Notes under the pieces: generated by a model
What the model was told of the DNA's origin: nothing
The model's database searches: none
What the model saw: only the letters and a program-made list of their open reading frames with translations
Program-made: the position numbers and the translations under genes
Shown here: positions 16,491 through 28,566 of the stretch, piece by piece
Layout of the letters: every line of letters begins with the position of its first letter
Numbering within the stretch: position 1 is the stretch's first letter
Assembly: GCF_900156405.1 (NCBI RefSeq)
Contig: NZ_FTNN01000006.1
Location: 62,001 to 126,000 of the forward strand
DNA from: Shewanella morhuae
GTDB lineage: Bacteria; Pseudomonadota; Gammaproteobacteria; Enterobacterales; Shewanellaceae
Length of the DNA stretch: 64,000 nucleotides
Direction of reading: 5' to 3'

Positions 16491-17972
16491 ATGAGTTTTA
16501 AGGATTTACGCAGCTTTATTGATCACTTAGAAGCCAACGGCGAACTCAAACGTATTCGCTATCCAGTTGATCCTCATTTAGAGATGACAGAGATCGCCGA
16601 TCGCGTATTACGCGCCAAAGGCCCTGCGCTGTTGTTTGAAAATCCCAAAAATCACTCAATGCCGGTGTTGGTTAACCTGTTCGGTACGCCCAAACGGGTG
16701 GCAATGGCGCTCGGCAAAGATGACCCCTTAGCGCTGCGCGAAGTGGGTGAGCTGTTAGCATTTTTAAAAGAACCCGAGCCACCACGGGGTTTTAAAGACG
16801 CGATCGCTAAGATCCCCATGTTCAAGCAAGCCTTGAATATGCCGCCAAAAACGGTTCGTAATCCCCCTTGCCAACAAATCGTTAAAACCGGTGATGAGGT
16901 CGATTTAACCCAGTTACCCATTCAGCATTGCTGGCCTGGCGACGTTGCGCCATTAGTGACCTGGGGCTTAACCATCACTAAGGGTCCACGCAAGAGTCGC
17001 CAAAATTTAGGCATTTATCGCCAGCAGTTACTCGGTAAAAACAAGCTGATTATGCGCTGGTTATCCCACCGTGGCGGCGCGCTCGATTTTGCTGATTTTA
17101 AACAACAATTCCCCGGTGAGCGTTATCCGGTTGTGGTCGCTCTTGGCGCCGATCCTGTGACCATTTTAGGCGCCGTGACCCCAGTCCCCGACTCTATGAG
17201 CGAATACGCTTTTGCCGGTTTGTTGCGCGGTGAACGTACCGAAGTTTGCAAAGCATTAAGTTGTGACTTAGAAGTGCCAGCCACCAGCGAAATCATCCTC
17301 GAAGGTTATATCGATCCTGAGGAACTAGCCGAAGAAGGCCCCTACGGCGATCACACGGGTTACTACAACGAAACCGATAAGTTTCCGGTATTTACCGTGA
17401 CCCACATTACTCACCGTAAAGATGCTATCTACCACAGCACCTACACAGGCCGTCCACCCGATGAGCCTGCTATGCTTGGGGTGGCGTTAAACGAAGTGTT
17501 TGTGCCAATTTTACGTAAGCAATATCCTGAAATTGTTGATTTTTATCTACCGCCAGAAGGTTGTTCATACCGTATGGCAGTGATCTCGATTCGCAAACAA
17601 TATCCGGGACACGCCAAACGGGTGATGATGGGCGCATGGTCTTTCCTACGCCAATTTATGTACACCAAGTTTATTGTTATCGTCGATGAAGATGTGAACT
17701 GCCGCGACTGGCAAGATGTGATCTGGGCAATCACCACCCGCATGGATCCTAAACGCGATACTGTGATGATCGAGAACACTCCGATTGATTACCTTGATTT
17801 TGCTTCACCCGTTGCCGGTTTAGGCTCAAAAATGGGCTTAGATGCCACCAACAAGTGGGAAGGCGAAACCAACCGTGAATGGGGCACGCCCATTGTGATG
17901 GACCCCAAAGTAAAACAAAAGATCGACTCAATCTGGGATGAGTTAGGCATAGACGACAGCCCAACCCTATAA
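16491..17972 (+). CDS. ubiD: 4-hydroxy-3-polyprenylbenzoate decarboxylase UbiD
   Basis: Decarboxylates the polyprenylated hydroxybenzoate intermediate of ubiquinone synthesis using prenylated FMN made by UbiX. The ATG at 16491 ([14 protein letters not shown]) matches family N-termini; the frame is open further upstream. At 493 residues it is full length. Conserved stretches are [20 protein letters not shown], the [13 protein letters not shown] segment of the active site and the C-terminal [13 protein letters not shown]. fre follows 111 bp downstream, as in Escherichia coli. Confidence 0.96.
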   Translation: MSFKDLRSFIDHLEANGELKRIRYPVDPHLEMTEIADRVLRAKGPALLFENPKNHSMPVLVNLFGTPKRVAMALGKDDPLALREVGELLAFLKEPEPPRGFKDAIAKIPMFKQALNMPPKTVRNPPCQQIVKTGDEVDLTQLPIQHCWPGDVAPLVTWGLTITKGPRKSRQNLGIYRQQLLGKNKLIMRWLSHRGGALDFADFKQQFPGERYPVVVALGADPVTILGAVTPVPDSMSEYAFAGLLRGERTEVCKALSCDLEVPATSEIILEGYIDPEELAEEGPYGDHTGYYNETDKFPVFTVTHITHRKDAIYHSTYTGRPPDEPAMLGVALNEVFVPILRKQYPEIVDFYLPPEGCSYRMAVISIRKQYPGHAKRVMMGAWSFLRQFMYTKFIVIVDEDVNCRDWQDVIWAITTRMDPKRDTVMIENTPIDYLDFASPVAGLGSKMGLDATNKWEGETNREWGTPIVMDPKVKQKIDSIWDELGIDDSPTL

Positions 17973-18083
17973 TTCAACTTAAGCCGTTGCTCAAGTAACC
18001 CTTAAGCCAAGAAAATAGGCCAATAATCGGCCGCTAAGCGCCACCTAGTCAACAACATTGAAGCAAGGTGCAAAGGAAGTTTG

Positions 18084-18794
18084 ATGAAAACCATACGTTG
18101 TAAGATAGAGAAAGTCAGCCCATTTAACGATGCCGTATATCAAGTATTGTTAAAGCCAGAAACCGCCTTCGATTTTCAAGCGGGGCAATACCTATGTGTT
18201 GTCATGGGCGAAAAAGATAAACGCCCCTTCTCTATCGCGTCAGCCCCCAACGCCGAGTTCATCGAACTGCACATTGGCGCCGCTGTAAGTGAAAGCTACC
18301 CAATGCAAGTGGTTGAGCACTTAAAAGCCTGCGCCATTGACGGCAGCACTATCGACATCGAAGCCCCCGGCGGCGATGCCCACCTGCGCCACGACAGCCT
18401 ACGCCCTCGCCTGTTAATCGCCGGTGGCACTGGGTTTTCTTACATTAAGAGTATCGTCGAGCAACAAATTGCCCTAGACCAACAGGTTGAAACCATGCTG
18501 TATTGGGGTTGTCGCACCCAAGATGCCATGTACTTTGAAACCATCGCTCGCGAGTGGCACGACGCTCATCCTTGGTTGCACTTTATCCCTGTCATCGAAG
18601 AAGCCCCCGCTAATTGGCAAGGTAAAACTGCCAATCTGTTAGCGCAAATCAAACAAGATTTTGTCAGCTTAAATGGCTACGACATCTACATCGCCGGCCG
18701 TTTCGATATGGTAGGTGCGGCACGGGAAATCTTCCGCGAGATTGGTGTAGAGGAAGCGCATCTCTACGGTGATGCGTTCGCGTTTATCAAATAA
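18084..18794 (+). CDS. fre: NAD(P)H-flavin reductase
   Basis: Reduces free flavins with NAD(P)H; supplies FMNH2/FADH2 and can reduce ferric siderophores. A 236-residue ferredoxin-reductase-like protein with a flavin-binding RPFSIASAP motif (about residues 46-54), the nucleotide-binding GGTGFSYIKSI (about 112-122) and the C-terminal YIAGRFDM. The ATG at 18084 has AGGA six bases upstream; a TTG directly before it is not needed. Downstream of ubiD, likely co-transcribed, and closed by a clear terminator. Confidence 0.94.
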   Translation: MKTIRCKIEKVSPFNDAVYQVLLKPETAFDFQAGQYLCVVMGEKDKRPFSIASAPNAEFIELHIGAAVSESYPMQVVEHLKACAIDGSTIDIEAPGGDAHLRHDSLRPRLLIAGGTGFSYIKSIVEQQIALDQQVETMLYWGCRTQDAMYFETIAREWHDAHPWLHFIPVIEEAPANWQGKTANLLAQIKQDFVSLNGYDIYIAGRFDMVGAAREIFREIGVEEAHLYGDAFAFIK

Positions 18795-18860
18795 CGCATT
18801 GATTTGTTAGCTGTGTTTGGCCTTGGTTAGCAAACCTTTGCCAGCATAGGCTCAAATAAT

Positions 18861-18890
18861 AAACCCCAGTTTTCACTGGGGTTTTGTTTT
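18861..18890 (+). terminator. Terminator after fre
   Basis: Perfect AAACCCCAGT / ACTGGGGTTT stem with a TTTC loop followed by TGTTTT. It ends the ubiD-fre unit about 66 bp after the fre stop. Confidence 0.88.
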
Positions 18891-18962
18891 ATACGTCACG
18901 CCGTAGCTTACTGTGAATACGGCCTGACAACCAAGAAATTCTACATACCCAAACTTTGTTTG

Positions 18963-19028
18963 TTATTTTAAATCAAAGTCAACGTCGTGGGGCATCCATG
19001 CCTCGCTCACGCAACGAACGCAAATGTC
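18963..19028. repeat. Left copy of an inverted structured repeat
   Basis: The segment 18991-19028 matches the reverse complement of 20063-20100 at 35 of 38 positions, and the A+T-rich start plus GTCGTGGGGC matches the far end of the right copy. It looks like an internally deleted copy of the right-hand repeat in opposite orientation: the roughly 150 bases between the two matched blocks are absent. The rest of the gap up to 19183 contains a partial third copy (near 19151-19180, CCATCCATGCCGAGACTCACG) and no gene I can support. Confidence 0.75.
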
Positions 19029-19183
19029 CTTCGACAACTCTGAACTACTGTGGTCTCAGCGTCGGCTGTTAATCCCAAAAGAGTTATGCCTGTTCTATCT
19101 TTCTCGAAAATCACTGATTTTCATTCGCCATACACCTGCGAAAGCTAGTTCGCCATCCATGCCGAGACTCACGCAAGGACCTG

Positions 19184-19852
19184 CTATTTCAAACCTGATG
19201 CTGACTCCACAAATTCAAAAAGCTTTGTGCGCAATTCATTTAGCATTTGCCTTTCAGCTTCAACTAAATATTCAAATTCGGCCCACTCTTGTCGTGCCTC
19301 CCGACTTAACTCATCCATATTAGACTCTAATTGGCCTATCAACTCGATTACTTCATTGGGAAGAATTGGTTTATATACATTTTTTAGAGTAAACATATGA
19401 TTATTCATACTTTCTTTACACTGTCGCCACTTCGAGCCCACATTTTTCGCTTCGAATTTCAACGCTGAAATTGCCTTTTCATCATAGTCATCATAGTCAT
19501 CATAGTCATCAGTACGTTCCAGGCTAAAGTGTAAATTCATAAACTTATCATTGAGATTTAGCACTTCAGATATATTCAGCAATAGATCGAAGATTAAATT
19601 TTTACGTATCTCCCAGCTCCTAGCCCTTTCTTGAGCATTAAGGCCACTGATATGAACTAATACAGCGACAATAGTTGCACATGCAATAACCATATTAGTT
19701 ACTAGGCCATAATCTAACTTGTTTGTAGACTTCAAGATAAATATAAGCCCAAAAGTAACCCACCCAACCATCACCCCTACAAGTACTGGCCCCATTAAAT
19801 CACTACAAAATTCTTGTATACGAATTACTATTCTTCTAATCATACCAAACAC
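19184..19852 (-). CDS. Orphan membrane protein with C-terminal coiled coil
   Basis: I do not recognise this gene. The 222-residue product has two membrane helices (about residues 20-41 and 50-69), then a cytosolic helical region with a DDYDDYDDYDE acidic stretch and a C-terminal coiled coil rich in Glu/Arg (EARQEWAEFEYLVEAERQM). Base composition is visibly more A+T-rich than its neighbours, and it stands alone between inverted copies of a repeat, which suggests acquisition by transfer. Its shape (two helices plus coiled coil) resembles many single-gene accessory or defence-associated proteins, but no function should be assigned. Confidence 0.6.
   Translation of the reverse strand: MFGMIRRIVIRIQEFCSDLMGPVLVGVMVGWVTFGLIFILKSTNKLDYGLVTNMVIACATIVAVLVHISGLNAQERARSWEIRKNLIFDLLLNISEVLNLNDKFMNLHFSLERTDDYDDYDDYDEKAISALKFEAKNVGSKWRQCKESMNNHMFTLKNVYKPILPNEVIELIGQLESNMDELSREARQEWAEFEYLVEAERQMLNELRTKLFEFVESASGLK
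19479..19510 (-). repeat. 9-bp tandem repeat coding for Asp-Asp-Tyr units
   Basis: About three and a half copies of a GATGACTAT unit (minus strand) within the orphan membrane gene, giving DDYDDYDDY. The unit is a multiple of three, so slippage keeps the frame. Confidence 0.85.
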
Positions 19853-20040
19853 AAAATCCGGCCATCCATTTTAGATCAACAACATAATGCACTTTCAGTT
19901 TGCCTACAACCTACTCTGGCTAATATGGCTTGAATGAGCAATTTAACGAGCCATATTGTTAAATATCTAAAAGTGGTAGTAAGCATTACTCGGTTTGCTT
20001 TGCATGACTTGCAAACAACACAAAAGCTGAAGGAGTTCAC

Positions 20041-20284
20041 CTTCCCCTCGGAGTTGCCGCAGGGCATTTGCGTTCGCTGCGTGAGCGAGGCGTGGATGCC
20101 GAGATAGCGTCAGTCGAATCAGGGACGAGCGTCTGACGCGATAGCATAAGGACGCTAAATGGCCAAGGGGATTTCAACTCCGTTAGGGGCGGCAAGGGAG
20201 ATCCAAGAGGGAATTGCTGTTGATCCCCTCTTGGTCGGGTGTGGGGTGAAGCCCCACGACTTTGATTTTGATTTTGAAATAATT
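20041..20284. repeat. Right copy of the structured intergenic repeat
   Basis: Within the gene-free 575 bp between the orphan gene and the photolyase, this copy carries three hairpins in a row: GCGTCAG/CTGACGC (20107-20139), CCAAGAGGG/CCCTCTTGG (20203-20234) and GTGGGG/CCCCAC (20241-20257), and ends in a TTTGATTTTGATTTTG tail. Parts match the left copy in inverse orientation. It has no credible reading frame. It looks like a genus-level dispersed intergenic element, an opinion from recognition and not from a search. I see nothing in the remaining bases up to 20427. Confidence 0.7.
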
Positions 20285-20427
20285 TAACCTGCTTAAGTGT
20301 TCTAATAAGTTAACCAATCCAAAATCGCAGCCATAAAACGTCCTCGTAAAGCTATCTTCAGATTGATCCCAAGCACTCGTATCACCGTAATCTTCAATTG
20401 CAAATATCGTTAATCAGAGTCCACTCA

Positions 20428-21984
20428 ATGCAATTCCAAACAGTGCGGTTAATTTTAGGCGATCAACTCAATGCGCAGCATTCTTGGTTTAACCGTGTTG
20501 ATGATCACGTGCTGTATGTGATTGCAGAACTGCACCAAGAAAACACTTATGTGACCCATCATGTGCAAAAAATATGTGCCTTTTTTGCGGCAATGGCGCA
20601 ATTTGCCCAAGCGCTGCGCGCGCAAGGGCATCAAGTGCTTTATTTAACCCATGATGGCACCTTCAATAACACCCAAGGCTATAGCGATCTACTGGGGCTA
20701 ATTCAACATCAAGTGACACAAGTTGGCGCGCTTAAGTTTGAATGCCAAAGGCCAGATGAATACCGTTTGCTTGAGCAATTGAGCCAACTTAAGCTTAACG
20801 CTGCCGTGGTGAACTGTGTCGATACTGAGCACTTTCTATTGCCGTTTGATGAAATCGATAACCAGTTTCCCGTCGGCAAGCACATTATGATGGAGCACTT
20901 TTATCGCCGCATGCGTAAACGCTTCAATATCCTTATGCATGAAGGTAAACCCTTGGGTGGACAATGGAACTTTGATGCTAGCAACCGTCAAAAACTAAAA
21001 ACTCAGGATATTAAAACCTTGCCTGAGCCATTGATATTTAGCTTCGATGTAACGGATATTCTCGCTAGGCTTGAGCGTCACCACATTCCGACCATGGGCC
21101 ATATTGATGCCCCTTTGTTGTGGCCGATAAATCGCGAGCAAAGCCTTAAGCTACTGACGTATTTTTGTCAGGTTTGCTTACCTTCTTTTGGTCGCTTCCA
21201 AGATGCCATGACGCAGCAACATCCAGCTAAGTGGAGCCTGTACCATAGTCGGCTATCTTTCAGCCTTAACAGTAAATTAATCAGCCCGTTAGAAGTCATT
21301 AATGCGGCCATCGACAGTTATCAAACAAATGCTGAGATTGATATCGCCCAAGTTGAAGGCTTTGTACGGCAGATATTAGGTTGGCGAGAATATGTTCGCG
21401 GTATTTACTGGGCCAATATGCCGCAGTACGCCAGTATTAATGCCCTCAATGCAACCATGACGCTGCCCGATTATTTTTGGCATGGCGACACTAAAATGAA
21501 CTGCATGCGGCAAGCATTATCCCAATCATTAGACTTTGCCTACGCCCACCACATTCAACGTTTAATGGTGATTGGTAATTTTTGTTTATTGACCGAAATC
21601 GACCCAAATCAAGTCGATGAGTGGTATTTAGGTGTGTACGTGGATGCTATCGAATGGGTTGAAATGCCTAATACTCGTGGTATGGCATTGTTTGCCGACG
21701 GCGGTATTGTGGGCACTAAGCCCTATGCGGCTAGCGGTTCTTACATCAATAAGATGAGCGACTACTGCAGCGGTTGTCATTACAAAATAAAAGAACGCAG
21801 CGGGAACATGGCCTGTCCGTTCAATAGTTTTTACTGGCGTTTTATGGACAAACACCGCGCGAGGCTGTCACAAAATCCAAGAATTGGCATGCTGTACAAC
21901 ACATGGGACAAAATGGACGAATCCGTACGGCACGCCATATTAGCTACCGCCGAATATAATCTCGCTCATTTGGACAAGTTGTAG
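20428..21984 (+). CDS. Cryptochrome/photolyase of the FeS-BCP ((6-4) photolyase) group
   Basis: A light-dependent DNA repair flavoprotein. From the ATG at 20428 the protein has 518 residues; a TTG ten codons earlier is also open. The N-terminal antenna domain begins VRLILGDQLN, typical of the deoxyribodipyrimidine photolyase-related family. The C-terminal catalytic domain has the Fe-S cysteines of this group: one in KMNCMRQ, two in DYCSGCHYK and one in MACPFNSFYW. The conserved AHHIQRLMVIGNF precedes them. Members repair (6-4) photoproducts with FAD, a lumazine antenna and a 4Fe-4S cluster. The SDR gene follows 111 bp downstream. Confidence 0.92.
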   Translation: MQFQTVRLILGDQLNAQHSWFNRVDDHVLYVIAELHQENTYVTHHVQKICAFFAAMAQFAQALRAQGHQVLYLTHDGTFNNTQGYSDLLGLIQHQVTQVGALKFECQRPDEYRLLEQLSQLKLNAAVVNCVDTEHFLLPFDEIDNQFPVGKHIMMEHFYRRMRKRFNILMHEGKPLGGQWNFDASNRQKLKTQDIKTLPEPLIFSFDVTDILARLERHHIPTMGHIDAPLLWPINREQSLKLLTYFCQVCLPSFGRFQDAMTQQHPAKWSLYHSRLSFSLNSKLISPLEVINAAIDSYQTNAEIDIAQVEGFVRQILGWREYVRGIYWANMPQYASINALNATMTLPDYFWHGDTKMNCMRQALSQSLDFAYAHHIQRLMVIGNFCLLTEIDPNQVDEWYLGVYVDAIEWVEMPNTRGMALFADGGIVGTKPYAASGSYINKMSDYCSGCHYKIKERSGNMACPFNSFYWRFMDKHRARLSQNPRIGMLYNTWDKMDESVRHAILATAEYNLAHLDKL

Positions 21985-22095
21985 TGATGAGCTTGTATCA
22001 AAGTTCAGTGATTAAAGCTCTGCCATATAAAGTTCAGCACTTAAAGCTCGGTGATAAATATTCGCTAATGAGGCGTTGGTAATGGAGCATTTTAA

Positions 22096-22803
22096 ATGAA
22101 GATATTGATCGTGGGTGGCAATGGCGGCATTGGTCAAGCTATGGTTAAACAAGTCCAAGTGGCATATCCAACGGCTACCTTGCACGCGACCTATAGGCAA
22201 AACCGTCCAACAGACATGCAAGGTGTAGTTAACTGGCATCCACTGGATGTAACCAGCGAGGCCGAGATTAAGCAGCTTAGTGAACAACTAACTGAATTAG
22301 ATTGGATTATTAACTGTATCGGCATTCTGCACACCCAAGATAAAGGGCCAGAAAAGAATCTACAGTCAGTCGATATCGACTTTTTACAGCACAATATTAG
22401 CCTTAATATGCTGCCCAGTGTGATGTTAGCCAAACACTTTAGCCATGCATTAAAACAAAGTGTCTCGGCAAGATTTATCGTGATATCGGCGAAAGTCGGC
22501 AGCATTAGCGATAATAGATTAGGTGGTTGGTACAGCTATCGTGCCTCAAAAGCAGCGTTGAATATGTTTTTAAAAACACTATCAATTGAATGGCAGCGAA
22601 CAATGAAACACTGCGTGGTATTGGCGCTGCATCCGGGCACGACAGACACGCCACTATCCCAACCCTTTCAGCAAAGCGTACCTAAAGACAAACTGTTTAC
22701 CCCGCAATATGTCGCTAATTGCTTATTGCCCATTATCGCCAATGCCACGCCGGCACAAACGGGAAGTTTTTTAGCCTACGATGGCGCACTGCTACCTTGG
22801 TAA
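22096..22803 (+). CDS. Short-chain dehydrogenase (C-factor-like SDR)
   Basis: An oxidoreductase of 235 residues with the nucleotide motif GGNGGIG (about residues 7-13), NCIGILH in place of the NNAG motif, and the catalytic YRASK (about 155-159) following a Ser. The short C-terminal part ends with GSFLAYDGALLPW, as in the CsgA/C-factor group of SDRs. Neighbouring the photolyase on the same strand, as in several marine gammaproteobacteria as far as I recall; a functional link is unproven. Confidence 0.85.
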   Translation: MKILIVGGNGGIGQAMVKQVQVAYPTATLHATYRQNRPTDMQGVVNWHPLDVTSEAEIKQLSEQLTELDWIINCIGILHTQDKGPEKNLQSVDIDFLQHNISLNMLPSVMLAKHFSHALKQSVSARFIVISAKVGSISDNRLGGWYSYRASKAALNMFLKTLSIEWQRTMKHCVVLALHPGTTDTPLSQPFQQSVPKDKLFTPQYVANCLLPIIANATPAQTGSFLAYDGALLPW

Positions 22804-25600
<2,797 letters not shown>

Positions 25601-25677
25601 TTACATAGTTTAATTGTAACGTGGCGCTAACCTAAAACCCTAGCGCCTACTCATCGATGAAACTCTTGTTTCTTGTT

Positions 25678-25711
25678 AATGCCACTTAGCCTTTTTGAGT
25701 GGCATTTTTTA
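25678..25711 (+). terminator. Terminator after the M4 protease
   Basis: AATGCCACT / AGTGGCATT stem with an 11-base loop followed by TTTT. A second smaller stem (GGCGCTA / TAGCGCC, about 25624-25647) lies between the stop codon and this hairpin. Confidence 0.85.
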
Positions 25712-25781
25712 TGCTCAAACAACTTACTCCCGAATTCAAATCTTCGAGCGGGGCAACAGCCCCAAATGCCAAAAATAATGG

Positions 25782-26333
25782 TTACTTCAAATATCCACTT
25801 TCACCCACGGGTTTTTTGAGCAACTTACGTTGTAACGTTCGGCGGTGCATCCCGAGCTGACGGGCAGTGGCAGACACATTGCCTTGGTTAGCATTGAGCA
25901 CTTGCTGAATATGTTCCCACTCTAAGCGCTTAGGATTGAGTGGCGAGTCATCGATATCATCTTGTTGCAGTGTATGGAAATAACCTTCCATTTCTAGTGC
26001 GGCGAGTAGGGTTTGAGTATCCACAGGTTTAGCTAAATAATTATCGGCACCGAGGCGAATAGCCTCCACTGCAGTGGCAATGCTGGCGTAGCCTGTGAGT
26101 AATACCATAGTCACTTTGGGCAGTAAGTTACGCAGCGGCACAATTAAACTTAAGCCATTGACTTGGGTAAGTTTCATATCTAACAGAATGTGACTCGGAC
26201 AAAACTCCCGCGCCACCAGCAAAGCCGCGCTCGCATCATGGGTTAAACGGCATTCAAAGCCGTGGCGGGTTAACCGTCGCCCTAAAATATTAGCAAGGGA
26301 AAGGTCATCTTCTACAATCAACAAACGTTTCAT
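25782..26333 (-). CDS. RegA/PrrA/ActR-type response regulator
   Basis: Transcription factor of a redox two-component system, 183 residues. The receiver domain (1-115) has the acidic pocket VEDD (7-10), phosphoacceptor D52 in LLDMKL, T80 and K102. The C-terminal Fis-type helix-turn-helix (about 140-175) contains GNVSATARQLGMHRRTLQRK, close to the HTH of RegA/PrrA. The cognate kinase gene is immediately upstream (47 bp), in the same operon. Targets in this organism are unknown; family members respond to aerobic/anaerobic quinone redox state. Confidence 0.88.
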   Translation of the reverse strand: MKRLLIVEDDLSLANILGRRLTRHGFECRLTHDASAALLVAREFCPSHILLDMKLTQVNGLSLIVPLRNLLPKVTMVLLTGYASIATAVEAIRLGADNYLAKPVDTQTLLAALEMEGYFHTLQQDDIDDSPLNPKRLEWEHIQQVLNANQGNVSATARQLGMHRRTLQRKLLKKPVGESGYLK

Positions 26334-26380
26334 GATGTTATCTCGTCAGGTGCCTGAGTCTTCTGCTATAACGCTGGCTC

Positions 26381-27643
26381 TTAGTTGGTCTTTAAAATAG
26401 TAAAGCGGATTTGTGCGACTGTGCCGCCTTGGGGATGATTAGCCAGAATCAACTCTGCCCCCAAACGCTCCAAACTCGCGTGGCTAAGTAACAACGCAGC
26501 ACCTAATCCTTTAGGACTCTGAACTAATAAAGTCCCCAGTTGTGGCATTAAAGAAGGAGCAATACCAGCGCCATAATCGCGGATCTGTAAATACAGCTGA
26601 TCTGCATTTGGCGCTATATCCAAACCAATATCCACCTGCGGGATATTAATGGTTTCAGCACTGGCGCGGGCAGCATTTTCAATTAATGCCATGATCGCTG
26701 GCGTCAGGCTCATGTCGGTCAAAATACTCAGCTCAGACAATTGTTCAGGCGCACAGTTTATATGCCAGTTCAGTTCGGTTTGTGGCATTAACAGTAAAAT
26801 CTTTTGTTTTAAGCCTTCAATTATCTCTATTATTTTTTGTGGACGTTGGCGACGATCGCGAATGGATTCTGTCGCTAAACGTAATTCGTTGAGGGTGTGC
26901 TCGCAACGACTTAAAGCGGTCTCCATTTCAGTAATCGTTATTGATGTGCCATTCATGTCGTCTTTTACTTCATCGAGTAATAATCGCAAACTCGAAAGCG
27001 GTGTCGCCAGTTGGTGCGCCATTTGTGCCGACACTGTACCCAGCGCTAATAATTGTTCTTGGCGCAATTGTCCTTCACGCATATAAGCTAGCAGTGCGTC
27101 TTGGCGATGCATACGCTTAGTGATTAACGCCACACTGGTTGTGATCACCAGAGCCGAAATGACAAAGTTCAACCACATGCCTAAATAATGAGAGTTCATG
27201 CCCATGCCATGGTGTTGCATGGGGGATTTAAGCGCAGTAAAAATCATCACACTGTAAGCTAATGTTGAAATAGCTGTCAGTACCCAAGGCGCCCAGATAG
27301 GTAACGTCACCGCAGCAAGCGCTATCGGTAATAGCAATAAAGAAATAAAGGCATTGGTAGCGCCACCGGAAAAGTACAGCCAAGATATCCACAATAGGGT
27401 GTCTAAGCTTAACGCAATAAAAAGACCTCCCTCTTTAATAAACAAAGGTTTGCGTAGTGCTAATGTGAATGACAGGTATAGTACCTCCAGCACAAACACA
27501 TACACCAGAGGCTCCATTTGCAAACTAAGACCAAAGGTATCGGCAGCGAATAGGGTTAAGCTAATTTGTAGCAATAAACCTAAAGTTCGCAGCAATGCAA
27601 CTTGGTCTGCAGCGGGTAGGCTGGTGCCTAAAATCTTAGCCAT
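26381..27643 (-). CDS. RegB/PrrB-like redox-sensing histidine kinase
   Basis: A 420-residue sensor with six predicted N-terminal membrane helices (about 15-185), a dimerisation region with phospho-acceptor H210 in MAHQLATPLSS, and an ATPase domain with the N-box ENAARAS and a QSPKGLGAALLLSHA lid. RegB kinases carry a quinone-interacting GGxxNPF loop: residues 93-99 here read GGATNAF, one substitution from that. A Cys (C247) lies 37 residues after H210, near the place of the redox-active Cys of RegB. The neighbouring RegA-like regulator supports the identification. Confidence 0.87.
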   Translation of the reverse strand: MAKILGTSLPAADQVALLRTLGLLLQISLTLFAADTFGLSLQMEPLVYVFVLEVLYLSFTLALRKPLFIKEGGLFIALSLDTLLWISWLYFSGGATNAFISLLLLPIALAAVTLPIWAPWVLTAISTLAYSVMIFTALKSPMQHHGMGMNSHYLGMWLNFVISALVITTSVALITKRMHRQDALLAYMREGQLRQEQLLALGTVSAQMAHQLATPLSSLRLLLDEVKDDMNGTSITITEMETALSRCEHTLNELRLATESIRDRRQRPQKIIEIIEGLKQKILLLMPQTELNWHINCAPEQLSELSILTDMSLTPAIMALIENAARASAETINIPQVDIGLDIAPNADQLYLQIRDYGAGIAPSLMPQLGTLLVQSPKGLGAALLLSHASLERLGAELILANHPQGGTVAQIRFTILKTN

Positions 27644-27651
27644 AGCGATTC

Positions 27652-28566
27652 CTACAGTGTGAGTCCCAGCGCGGTAAGTGCGCCGCTCGATTGCGTTAAT
27701 GCTTGGCGCACGCCAGCAGCAAAATTGATCTCAGAACGAATGCCAATCGCAGCTAATCGCGTACAACTCAAGCTACAATCTTTTGGTCGCTGGGTATTAT
27801 CCATCGGTGTAGATTCAGGTACTAAGTGCGCGGTGCTGAGCTGTAACATTTCCCCTAAAACCAGCAGCATTTGATACTTAGTCATAGCCTCTGCCGCGCT
27901 AAAATGATAAATCCCCTGCACGAGAGAACGGTCAATATGCTTTGCTATCATCTTATCTATGCCATGGGCAATATCGGCGGTCGAAGTTGGGCTGCGTATC
28001 GCCCAGTGATCGACAGCGTGAGAGCGACGCTCAATCAATGAGTGAACTAATACTAACACCGCCGACTCACTTAACTGCTCTACTTGGCCGTAAAGGATTG
28101 GCAAGCGTAGTACGGCAAAGTCAGAGCTGGTGTTTAACACTATCTCTTCGCCCTTTAACTTAGATTCACCATAAAAATTAACCGGATGAGTGGCCGCATC
28201 CTCAGCGTATTTAGGAAATACGCCATCAAATACATAGTCGGTGGAAATATAGATAAGCCAAGCATTATTAGCCTTAGCTGCCATCGCGAGCGTTTGGCTA
28301 GCAGTTAAGTTAAGCGCCAATGCCGCCTGCGGATGTTGCTCTGACACATCGGGGCGACGCTCAGCGGCGCAGTGCACTATGACTTGCGGTAACTCGCGGG
28401 CGATAAATGCCTCTACATCAGTAGGGGCTGTAAGGTCGAGCTTATACACTCGCTCACTGGCACGGTTAAAACCGGTGGCAACGACTTCATGCCCCGCTAA
28501 TTTAAGTTGCTTTACAACCGCTCTGCCGAGTAGCCCAGTCGCGCCCGTCACCATGATTTTAGCCAT
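27652..28566 (-). CDS. RmlD/MAT2B-like NAD(P)-dependent reductase
   Basis: An extended short-chain dehydrogenase of 304 residues related to dTDP-4-dehydrorhamnose reductase (RmlD) and the beta subunit of methionine adenosyltransferase. Motifs: GATGLLGRAV (about residues 7-16), HCAAERRPD, YISTDYVFDG and the active-site YGESKLKGE. No other rhamnose genes are nearby, so a role in dTDP-sugar synthesis is doubtful. It lies eight bases upstream of the RegB-like kinase gene and begins a three-gene operon with it. Confidence 0.85.
   Translation of the reverse strand: MAKIMVTGATGLLGRAVVKQLKLAGHEVVATGFNRASERVYKLDLTAPTDVEAFIARELPQVIVHCAAERRPDVSEQHPQAALALNLTASQTLAMAAKANNAWLIYISTDYVFDGVFPKYAEDAATHPVNFYGESKLKGEEIVLNTSSDFAVLRLPILYGQVEQLSESAVLVLVHSLIERRSHAVDHWAIRSPTSTADIAHGIDKMIAKHIDRSLVQGIYHFSAAEAMTKYQMLLVLGEMLQLSTAHLVPESTPMDNTQRPKDCSLSCTRLAAIGIRSEINFAAGVRQALTQSSGALTALGLTL

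Noticed and set aside
19024-19323. 99-codon plus-strand frame in the left repeat region
   Set aside because: It covers the repeat and runs antisense into the orphan gene; its N-terminal part is made of dispersed-repeat sequence rather than a protein family.
19876-20067. 63-codon minus-strand frame before the right repeat
   Set aside because: It overlaps the repeat end, has no ribosome site, and similar peptides are to be expected wherever the repeat occurs.
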